13,448 nt of DNA, from the NCBI GenBank assembly GCA_036939355.1, contig JALLAP010000413.1:1-13448 (forward strand), in the 5' to 3' direction. Under the pieces are notes generated by a model. It searched no databases, had not been told where the DNA came from, and saw nothing but the letters and a program-made list of their open reading frames with translations. Source of the stretch: Thalassiosira profunda. Its lineage: Eukaryota; Bacillariophyta; Thalassiosirophyceae; Thalassiosirales; Thalassiosiraceae. This document shows positions 1 through 6,321 of this stretch, one piece after another; within the stretch, counting starts at the first letter, position 1, and every line of letters starts with the position of its first letter. The translations under genes were made by a program, and so were the position numbers.

Positions 1-422
1 CCGGCACCTGCTGCGTGGTGGACATGGCGGCGGGCGGCCTGATGCTCAATATCTTGTTGCAACCTTTATCCGACTCTGCATTTCTTTTGCGAAGTGGCGG
101 GCGACGGAGCTAGCGGGCGTTATTGCAAATGCCCACCCGATGATATCGAAGGCCTCAGGCCCGTCGTGCGAGGGGAGCAGGGGCTCGCGGGCGCTGGGGC
201 AGCAGCTCGCGGGGCGCTGGCGGGCGGGGTGGAGCACGGAGGCGACGTCGGGCGTCGCGAGCGAACGAACTGAGAACTGATGAATGAGGAGTGTGGCGTC
301 GGTCACTCCTTCCCTCCTTTGAGAACTTGGGCGGAAAAGTTTCGGGCGCCAAGCCAAACATGTGCACAAGATTGCAAGCGGAGCCGCCAAGCACTGTGCT
401 CGTAAATTTCTCTGTTGCACAG
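1..422. promoter_or_regulatory. Left-edge intergenic region / SLC4 upstream region
   Basis: No gene is clearly supported here. The stretch is probably the promoter and 5' UTR of the SLC4 gene. The bases just before its ATG (about 403-422) read like a pyrimidine-rich 3' splice site ending in CAG at 420-422, so a 5'-UTR intron may end right at the start codon; I see no convincing donor. On the minus strand an ATG at 25-23 in a GC-rich GCCGCC context opens a frame (MSTTQQVP) that runs off the left edge. This could be the first codons of a divergently transcribed gene, but eight codons prove nothing. Both strands have other open frames here, as expected from GC-rich sequence. Confidence 0.35.
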
Positions 423-2471
423 ATGGAGGAGGACTCTTCGACCTACGAGGCCATGGACGCCAACGCCGATACCGGCGCCGACGCAGGGACGGCGGCGGAG
501 GCGTCGACTGCCGCGAGCGTCTCGTCGTTCATCGGCGAAGTCGGCGGTGCCAATGCCAACAATGACGGATACCAGCTCGCCGAGGACGGCGCCAGCAGCA
601 CTGCCGAGAAGGTGGAGGAACCGTCCTCGTCGTCGTCGCCCGCCCCGTTCGACATCGCTGCCGCCGACGACAGCTACCACCTCGCCGAGGACGACGCCGC
701 CACCGCCGCCACCGGCGGCGGCGACGCGTGGCTCGAGCAGCACGCCCTGACCAAAGTGCCGCCCGCCCTCCTCCCCACCGGCAAGGTCATGGGAGGCGTC
801 CTCCGGGAGTACCGGGCGCGGTACGCCCCCCGCGTCCTCCTCTCCGACTGGACCGACGGGTGGACGTGGAAGACGAAGAGCGCGAGCCTCTTTATGTTCT
901 GCGCGACCTTCGCGTCGACGGTGGCGCTCGGGGAGGTGGCGTTCCGCGAGACGGAGGGCCGGGTGGGCATCAGCGAGTACCTCCTGCTCCAGAGCGTGGC
1001 GGGGATGGCCCACTCCCTTTTCTCCGCGTGTCCCATGCCCATTTTGCGTCCCACCGGACCGATCACCGCGTTCATGGGCGATCTCTTCGGCTTGAGCTCA
1101 TACGTGGACGTGAATTATTTCTCCCTCGTATCGTGGGTCGGCATGTGGGTCGGGCTGGGACTCATTGCCATCGCGGCGTTCGATCTCTCGAGGTACATTG
1201 TCCTGTGCACGCGCTTCTTACATGATATCTACGCCGCCTTCGTTTGCACAATCTACATCGCGGACGGAATTCAGGGGGTTGTTGAGATGTTCTCGAACGG
1301 GCAGTGGGACCAGGCCTTCTTCGCCTTCTATCTGGCGCTGTCCTGCGTGCTCATTGCGTTGTTGACTTACTACTTTGATCGGTTCCACCTCCTGTTCAAT
1401 CGGAGGTGGCGCCACGCCCTGTCGGATTACGCAGTTCCAATTGCGGTGCTTCTTTGCATCTGGATCAGCTACGCGGCGGAAGGCAATGTTCAGGTCGAGC
1501 GGTTGTCGATGCCGAGGAACTTTCAGCCGACGTATCCGCCTTCAAACGAGTACGGAGCGGGTTATTCGTACCTCAACAGTGACTTCGAGTCCGGCGGCAT
1601 CAAGCGGAGCTGGTACCAGGGCCTCGGTTTTGGAGACGGCGACGGGCTCAAGCTATTCTTCGTATCGCTTGGAGCCTCCATCCCTATTGTGTCGCTCTTC
1701 TACATTGACCACCTGTTTTCGTGCCTCCTCGGTCAGAAGAAGGAGCTGGGACTGACGAAGGGAGAGTATTACCATTCTTCCATGCTGGTGACGGGGCTGT
1801 GCAACCTCATTTTGCCGTCGTTTGGAATGCCCTTCGTGACGGCGTCGCTGCCGCACTCGCCTCAGTTTACGAAGGCATTGACGGACTACGACAAGACCAC
1901 CTCGCCGCCGAAAGTGATCAAGGTGCATGAGTCGAGGGTTGCTCCATTCGTCGTGTACTTGCTGTGCTTTTTCGGGCTGGTGTTCCCAGCGATCTTGGAG
2001 CTGTGTCCGGTCGGCGTGGTGAACGGCATCTTGGCCTTCGTGGGCCTTCAGGGAATCCTGCCATTCACTGGAAATCAATTCATCGACCGTTGCGTCCTGC
2101 TGTTCACCCACCCATCCGAGTTTCCGACGGCCTCGTCGCAAGAGCCTTCGTCCTACCTCAAGCTGCCGTGGTACCGCATCCACCTGTACACGTGTGCCCA
2201 AATTCTCTGCCTCTTGGCCTGCTGGGGCATGCGGTTCACGGGGCCATTTGCGCTGGCCTTCCCGCTGGTGGTGGTGGGTTTCATTCCGCTGAGGCTGTAC
2301 GTCCTGCCCAAGTACTTCACTCCGGAGGAGCTTGCGCTGTTGGATGCAGAGGGCGGCGAAGAGGCGGAGGAGACTGGTGACGCTGCAATTTGCCAGAAAG
2401 AAATGCTGACTGGCACCGCAGACGCGGACGACTATCTTACCCTTCCGGTCTGGAGGAGCTGGATGAGCTGA
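423..2471 (+). CDS. SLC4-family anion transporter (bicarbonate/borate type)
   Basis: A single-exon gene of 682 residues from the ATG at 423. The frame is open upstream to an ATG at 291, but 423 directly follows a splice-acceptor-like sequence and starts a typical acidic cytosolic tail. Residues 1-110 are acidic and low-complexity, with two related segments (GYQLAED at 49-55, SYHLAED at 84-90). From about residue 150 the HCO3_cotransp fold begins. It has a PTGPITAF segment (about 210-217), RFLHDIYAAF (264-273), a serine/proline segment VTASLPHSPQF (472-482), ESRVAPFVVYLL (503-514), the conserved NQFIDRCVLLF (551-561) and FPLVVVGFIPLR ... YFTPEELALLDAE at the end. The long animal cytosolic domain is absent, as in plant BOR1 and algal members. 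Family members move bicarbonate, borate or chloride across the plasma or an internal membrane. In an alga, bicarbonate uptake for carbon concentration is plausible, but the substrate cannot be read from the sequence. The gene converges on the neighbouring dehydrogenase with 96 bases between stops. Confidence 0.9.
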   Translation: MEEDSSTYEAMDANADTGADAGTAAEASTAASVSSFIGEVGGANANNDGYQLAEDGASSTAEKVEEPSSSSSPAPFDIAAADDSYHLAEDDAATAATGGGDAWLEQHALTKVPPALLPTGKVMGGVLREYRARYAPRVLLSDWTDGWTWKTKSASLFMFCATFASTVALGEVAFRETEGRVGISEYLLLQSVAGMAHSLFSACPMPILRPTGPITAFMGDLFGLSSYVDVNYFSLVSWVGMWVGLGLIAIAAFDLSRYIVLCTRFLHDIYAAFVCTIYIADGIQGVVEMFSNGQWDQAFFAFYLALSCVLIALLTYYFDRFHLLFNRRWRHALSDYAVPIAVLLCIWISYAAEGNVQVERLSMPRNFQPTYPPSNEYGAGYSYLNSDFESGGIKRSWYQGLGFGDGDGLKLFFVSLGASIPIVSLFYIDHLFSCLLGQKKELGLTKGEYYHSSMLVTGLCNLILPSFGMPFVTASLPHSPQFTKALTDYDKTTSPPKVIKVHESRVAPFVVYLLCFFGLVFPAILELCPVGVVNGILAFVGLQGILPFTGNQFIDRCVLLFTHPSEFPTASSQEPSSYLKLPWYRIHLYTCAQILCLLACWGMRFTGPFALAFPLVVVGFIPLRLYVLPKYFTPEELALLDAEGGEEAEETGDAAICQKEMLTGTADADDYLTLPVWRSWMS

Positions 2472-2567
2472 GACTTAACAAATGCTCTACGAAGCAATGC
2501 AGTGATCGGGAATTTGAGCTGTAACAGTTTAACATGTCAGTCTTCTTTGTGCAACGCCTGGCATCTT

Positions 2568-3737
2568 TCACGACGCGAAAGTGCCCTCGAATACCTTCCT
2601 CTGATCCTCGGCGTCTTCCCTCCTCTGGCAGCACCGCGGCGGCGTCTTCGCTATGCAGTCCGCAAAGTAGAAAGGCTTGACATCCAACCCGCCCTCCGAT
2701 CCCATTCCTGTCGTATCGTAGTCCAAATGCGCCTCGGGGGCGAGGAGGCAGAACAAGATGGTCGCCGTGCCCTGATCCACCGTCCGGACGATGGGCGCGA
2801 AGAGCAGGTAGTTGAGCCGCCGCGTCCACGAGCGGTAGTGCCGCATTATGTTCGTCTCGACGATGCCCGGCTCGATTGCGAATGCCCGTCGTCGGTTGGC
2901 AATGGTTGTTGTTGCGGCTTGTTCGTTCTCCCGGGCCCACTGCAGGTTTAGTCCGTGGGCGTGCAATCCCTGGCACGCCTTGGACAAGGCATAGTCCCAC
3001 GAGGAATCGCCTCCGTCGATCGGTGGGAACGCCCTCCCCTCCTTTCGAGTCCTCAATACCATCTTCATCATCTCCGAGGAAACGCTGACCACGCGGCAAT
3101 CGTTCGAGGTGTGCGGCAGCAGCAGCTCGGTGAGCAGCGCGGGCGCCAGCGTATTCGTCTGGAAGGTGATTTGATATCCATCCGCTGTGGTGCCCTTGAC
3201 GGAGTAGACGCCTGCATTATTCACACAGCCATGGATCGGCACGCCCAATTGCTTACTTCGGGAAATAACCTCGGTGGCGAAGGTCCGGACCGATGCAAAG
3301 CTCGCAAGGTCCAAATGGATGCACTCTGCCTCCGACTTTGCACTGCTGAGCTCTGCAGCCACCTCGTTCCCCAGCGCGACGTTGCGGCATCCCAGAATGA
3401 TGTGCACGCGCCGCGGCAGGGAGGCGAGGTGCCTAGCCGTGTGTAGCCCGAGGCCGGACGTGGCCCCGGTCACGACGTACAGCTCCGGCTTCGTCTCTCC
3501 TCCGTCGTTGCCGACGTCCGTCGATGCGGGGCTTCGGGGGCCGTAGGCGGCCACTATTTCCGAGCCGGTGGCGGAGGACCGGCCCCGCAGGGCGGACGCG
3601 TAGTGGGCGTCGGGGTCGGAGGAGGGGAGCGCCCGCGAAGAACGCCGGCGGCGGAGGCGCAGGGCGACGAGCGAGGAGGCCGCGATCGCCAGGCCGAGGG
3701 CAGCCGCGGCGGCGGCCGGGCCGTTTGGGGCGCGCAT
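2568..3737 (-). CDS. Short-chain dehydrogenase/reductase, retinol dehydrogenase / protochlorophyllide reductase-like
   Basis: A 389-residue, intron-free gene read on the minus strand. An N-terminal hydrophobic segment (about 8-28) followed by RRRRSS looks like a signal anchor or targeting sequence. The SDR core is complete: the Rossmann cofactor motif TGATSGLG (90-97), CVNNAG (171-176), the VVSVSS serine region (216-221) and the catalytic Tyr249/Lys253 in DYALSK, then PGIVETN (290-296). The C-terminal part, with YFADC (357-361) and a run of acidic and basic residues, matches the ending usual in retinol dehydrogenase and WWOX/POR-like SDRs. The Arg in GCRN after beta2 suggests NADP(H). The reaction is an NADP(H)-dependent alcohol/carbonyl interconversion, probably on a lipophilic substrate; the true substrate is unknown. 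A complete catalytic set and full length argue for a functional enzyme. It diverges from secreted gene A across a promoter region rich in inverted repeats. Confidence 0.9.
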   Translation of the reverse strand: MRAPNGPAAAAAALGLAIAASSLVALRLRRRRSSRALPSSDPDAHYASALRGRSSATGSEIVAAYGPRSPASTDVGNDGGETKPELYVVTGATSGLGLHTARHLASLPRRVHIILGCRNVALGNEVAAELSSAKSEAECIHLDLASFASVRTFATEVISRSKQLGVPIHGCVNNAGVYSVKGTTADGYQITFQTNTLAPALLTELLLPHTSNDCRVVSVSSEMMKMVLRTRKEGRAFPPIDGGDSSWDYALSKACQGLHAHGLNLQWARENEQAATTTIANRRRAFAIEPGIVETNIMRHYRSWTRRLNYLLFAPIVRTVDQGTATILFCLLAPEAHLDYDTTGMGSEGGLDVKPFYFADCIAKTPPRCCQRREDAEDQRKVFEGTFAS

Positions 3738-3852
3738 GATGGACGAATGCGATCAGAGAAGTGCGAGCGAGAGAGGAGGAGGACGAGGAGGAGGAGGAGA
3801 GCCACTTCTTCGAAGTTCCGAATCGCTTTGGCGCAGTGCCGTGGTACTGCCC

Positions 3853-3879
3853 GTTGACGGTCGGCCAATGACCGTCAAC
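3853..3879. promoter_or_regulatory. 10-bp perfect inverted repeat flanking a CCAAT box
   Basis: GTTGACGGTC (3853-3862) and GACCGTCAAC (3870-3879) are exact reverse complements, separated by GGCCAAT. The loop holds a CCAAT core, and each arm contains a TGACG-type half-site. It lies 116-142 bases upstream of the SDR ATG, a usual position for a CCAAT box. Binding by NF-Y or bZIP-type factors is inference from the motif only. Confidence 0.55.
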
Positions 3880-3920
3880 ACAGTCTTGCTTCCCGGCCTT
3901 TCGGCGGAACTTTCGCCCCC

Positions 3921-3990
3921 GAGGATCTTGGGAGCTTCTTGCAAGATCCGAGGATCTTGGCCAGCATCTTGCAAGATCCGAGGATCTTGG
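3921..3990. repeat. 30-base tandem repeat built around the palindrome CAAGATCCGAGGATCTTG
   Basis: The palindrome (8-base arms, 2-base centre) occurs perfectly at about 3942-3959 and 3972-3989. The two copies sit in a 30-base tandem unit, and an extra half-site GGATCTTG lies at 3923-3930. Copies one helical multiple apart between two divergent genes look like a clustered binding site for a dimeric factor. A cruciform or RNA hairpin is the alternative. Confidence 0.7.
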
Positions 3991-4083
3991 AGCTTGGAGC
4001 CCGCCTTCGTCGACGCTCATCAGCCATAATTTTTCAGGCAACAGACAACGCAAGCAACATCGGCTCCAAGTCTGGCTCGATTG

Positions 4084-4589
4084 GTGAGTGGCCACCTCTA
4101 TCGCTCTCGTTCTCCTCTTTCGAGAGGGCGGCGCCCCCTGCTCCCGAGTTTGTTCGCCTCTTGGACGCTGGCCTCTGCCTGCCGTCGATGGCAGAGATCT
4201 GGCGTTGCGTCTCCGAGACTCCCAACGTGCGTCGACGCCCCCTCGCAACTCGCTGCCTCCTCGCGTGCATGTGTTTGGGGGGCACGTCCAGCGTCCCCGC
4301 ATTCCTCCCGCGCCTCGACGCCTCGCGCGCTCGTTGGATCGTCGCTCGGCCAGATGCCGCATCGAGGCGCCTACACTCTTCCAGCCGCCTCCGACCTTCG
4401 CGCCGCGCCGAGACACGCCACATTCCAGCAGCGCGCCTCGCGTGCTCCTCGCTGCTCGTTTTTGGCGTTGGTCATAGCTCACCCATGCTGGCGCCCATGT
4501 CATGCTCCTCTATCCACCTGCTTCACGTCGCTCCTAACACACCCTCTCACTTTCACTTCTTGTTGCTCCATCTTCTCTCTTTTCGCAGT
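4084..4589 (+). other. Probable 5'-UTR intron of secreted gene A
   Basis: The donor GTGAGT is at 4084-4089. The acceptor is a long pyrimidine tract ending TTTTCGCAG at 4581-4589, with a consensus-like branch site CTAAC (about 4534-4538) some 50 bases upstream. At 506 bases it is longer than the coding introns in this window (75-132 bases), as is common for UTR introns. The acceptor and branch site are conserved in gene B (10571-10620), which supports them; the donor has no counterpart there. The donor choice is the weaker part of the call. Confidence 0.5.
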
Positions 4590-4628
4590 CCGACGAATTC
4601 GCTACAACACGCGCAAGAAGACCCAACC
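4297..4628 (+). repeat. Conserved 5' cassette, copy A (noncoding part)
   Basis: Direct repeat of 10337-10658. Identical blocks include 33 bases (4334-4366 against 10371-10403) and 46 bases (4391-4436 against 10424-10469). Similarity then continues through the branch site, pyrimidine tract and acceptor to the start codon, where AAGAAGACCCAACCATGAAC is identical. Small insertions and deletions that are not multiples of three separate the copies, so neither strand is coding here. It covers the end of the 5'-UTR intron and the last UTR exon. Confidence 0.85.
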
Positions 4629-5609
4629 ATGAACATCTTTCGTTCGCTAACCGCCCTCCTTTCCTTTGGCTCGGCCCTAGTCCCGGCCAAGTCCATCGAC
4701 GTCGATGCAGTCAAGGAGCGCCACCTTCGCACCCGGTCGTTGGAGACTCCTGATGGCACGACGCCAGCCACCGAGACGGAATGCGATCAGTACAAGGGGC
4801 AGGGGGGTGCCTACGGCCTTTGCAATGCGTACCTCAAAAAGGACTGCAATTATTCCGAGGACATCAAGGGCTGCGACAAGATCCAGGAGAAGTTCGAGGA
4901 GCTCACTGGCCGATGCATTCCGGGCACTGAAGTCATTTACACAACACACTACAATTACAACGACATCAGAGGGTACGGATACAGCCTTGGGTTGATCAAC
5001 CCATCAGATTCAAGCGCCAACCGCGATGTTGGCCCATTTACCCCTCCAGCGTTTTACGAGAGTCTCGCTATCGCCCCCGATGGGGTATTGTATACTCTGA
5101 TTGGGGGGGCTCGGCTTGCGGAAGTCAACCCATCCACCGGCGAGGTGACACAGAGTCGCTCGAACACCGTTCCATACATGTCTGCGCTTGCCGTGGACCC
5201 CAATGGGGACATGTACGGGGTGGACCTTTACTACGGGGACCTCTACCAAATCGACAAGGCGACCGGGGTGGCCACAGTCCCACCTATTGGCAACACTGGT
5301 GTGTCATTTATGGTGGATCTTGCATTCGATTCCGCTGGGACACTCTACGGCACCGACACCATCAACATTTGGATCATCGACACGGATACCGGTGCCGCCA
5401 CTAATCCACGCTCAGTAGTTGTCATCGGAACGTGTGATCCCGTCGACGACATCTTTGGCATCATGTTCGACAGGTCTGACACTCTGTATGCTACAACGTA
5501 CGATCTCGGCTCGCTTCTTTACACGGTGGACCCCGGAACGATGGAAGCGACCCCTGTCGGCAATACTGGACTGACTTATGCCATTGGTGGCGCCTTCGTG
5601 TGTGAGTAG
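4629..5609 (+). CDS. Secreted protein A: signal peptide, small Cys domain, beta-propeller-like repeats
   Basis: A 326-residue protein from the ATG at 4629. The frame is open far upstream, but the conserved leader AAGACCCAACC before this ATG and the match to gene B fix the start. Residues 1-20 form a signal peptide (MNIFRSLTALLSFGSALVPA). RHLR lies at 31-34. A small Cys domain spans about 50-96 (C52, C65, C73, C82, C96); the copy in gene B has an extra Cys in LCNAFC where A has LCNAYL. Residues about 140-326 contain repeats of the form 'L-x-D-x-x-G-x-L-Y-x-x-D ... L-Y-x-I-D-x-x-T-G-x-A-T-x-V-G-N-T-G', as in NHL/YncE-like beta-propellers, with about four recognisable blades. The protein is probably extracellular or cell-surface; the propeller suggests binding rather than catalysis. 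No TM segment or anchor follows. I know no named family for the whole architecture. Confidence 0.85.
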   Translation: MNIFRSLTALLSFGSALVPAKSIDVDAVKERHLRTRSLETPDGTTPATETECDQYKGQGGAYGLCNAYLKKDCNYSEDIKGCDKIQEKFEELTGRCIPGTEVIYTTHYNYNDIRGYGYSLGLINPSDSSANRDVGPFTPPAFYESLAIAPDGVLYTLIGGARLAEVNPSTGEVTQSRSNTVPYMSALAVDPNGDMYGVDLYYGDLYQIDKATGVATVPPIGNTGVSFMVDLAFDSAGTLYGTDTINIWIIDTDTGAATNPRSVVVIGTCDPVDDIFGIMFDRSDTLYATTYDLGSLLYTVDPGTMEATPVGNTGLTYAIGGAFVCE

Positions 5610-6321
5610 TTCGTTCTCGAGAGCGACCAACAAGTTGTTTGAGGTGAAGTTCAACCTGCTGGAATAGATCGACCCCAAGACAATCCGATTGCCAGCCCGC
5701 ACAAGCCACCAAGATCGTGAGCCCAAGACGAAGGCACGGCACATCAAGACTTCGCAGTGTCGTGCCACCCCAAGCATATTTCTGTTCGTTACATACCGAG
5801 CACTTTGGGCGAGACTCCCAACCCTAGCAGATTCGCAAGTTTACGCAGGCAGCCAAGCTTTCACCTCGGACGTAGGCATCTCTCTTGCTGAACCAAGCTC
5901 TGGATTCTTGTTTGATGTAGGAATAATCATTACCTAGCTGCCCAGCCCAAAGGTTTGATAGATTGATGTAAATAGAGTGGTGTTGTTCTTCGAATAGAGA
6001 CCGCTTCCTCCTCGAATACATAGAATACGTCTCGCTCGTGGAAAGGTCGGCACCACGACGCTGCCTGCTCTTCCAAAAAACCTCTGCTCTAGTACTGTGT
6101 TGTGTAGAAGAAATGTTCGTAGTTTATCTGCCCGCCCTCTTCCCCCGAGCTCAGCCCCGCCAGGGTTCTCAGGCATCCCGGAGTCTCCAGAGGATGCCAA
6201 GCCTTCACCACTGAAGAAGACCCTCCATTCACGATAGTGGGGTTCAGATTCGAAGTTTCAGCAAAATTTTCAAACTATTTCAAAAAACCTCCAAGAATGA
6301 TACTTTATTGTACATTCCGCC
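5610..6321. other. Intergenic region, gene A 3' side to RPGRIP1L-like promoter
   Basis: I see no supported gene. The sequence is less GC-rich than its surroundings, and its open frames are short and lack recognisable motifs. The left part should be the 3' UTR of gene A. The last 100 bases are A/T-rich (AAAATTTTCAAACTATTTC near 6265-6283) and probably hold the promoter and 5' UTR of the next gene. No RFX-type X-box, which often marks ciliary genes, was found by eye. Confidence 0.5.

Larger units (their letters stand above)
3738..4083. promoter_or_regulatory. Shared divergent promoter region between the SDR gene and secreted gene A
   Basis: No coding content is supported. The SDR-proximal end carries a purine-rich GAGGA tract on the plus strand (about 3770-3802). 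Two distinct inverted-repeat structures follow and are listed separately. A GTGAGT donor at 4084 probably ends the first 5'-UTR exon of gene A. An acceptor-like TTTTTCAG at about 4030-4037 could mark a further upstream intron. No TATA box was recognised. Confidence 0.5.

Noticed and set aside
291..422. Additional 44 residues at the N-terminus of the SLC4 protein
   Set aside because: The segment has no family similarity and ends in a splice-acceptor-like sequence directly before the ATG at 423.
3433..4503. Long minus-strand frame across the gene A upstream region, with a similar peptide (LLECGVSRRGAKVGGG) on the minus strand upstream of gene B
   Set aside because: The similarity is at DNA level. 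Indels between the copies shift the frame, and the frame overlaps the SDR gene start.
3939..4628. In-frame upstream extension of gene A to a 556-residue protein
   Set aside because: The frame is merely open in GC-rich sequence. It crosses a good branch site, pyrimidine tract and acceptor, and the conserved leader plus signal peptide begin at 4629.
4081..4632. Plus-strand frames ending KKTQP* and overlapping the ATG of A (and likewise 10354-10662 for B)
   Set aside because: Both cover the predicted intron, are linked by non-triplet indels, and only their last few codons would remain in the spliced leader, without an ATG.
4629..5609. Calling gene A (or B) an oomycete RXLR effector
   Set aside because: A tetrapeptide also matches a common protease site, dEER is missing, and the rest of the proteins and the window look algal rather than oomycete.
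5689..6200. Short open frames in the A-RPGRIP1L intergenic region
   Set aside because: They have no recognisable motif, no signal peptide and no similarity to neighbours; their length is expected by chance.
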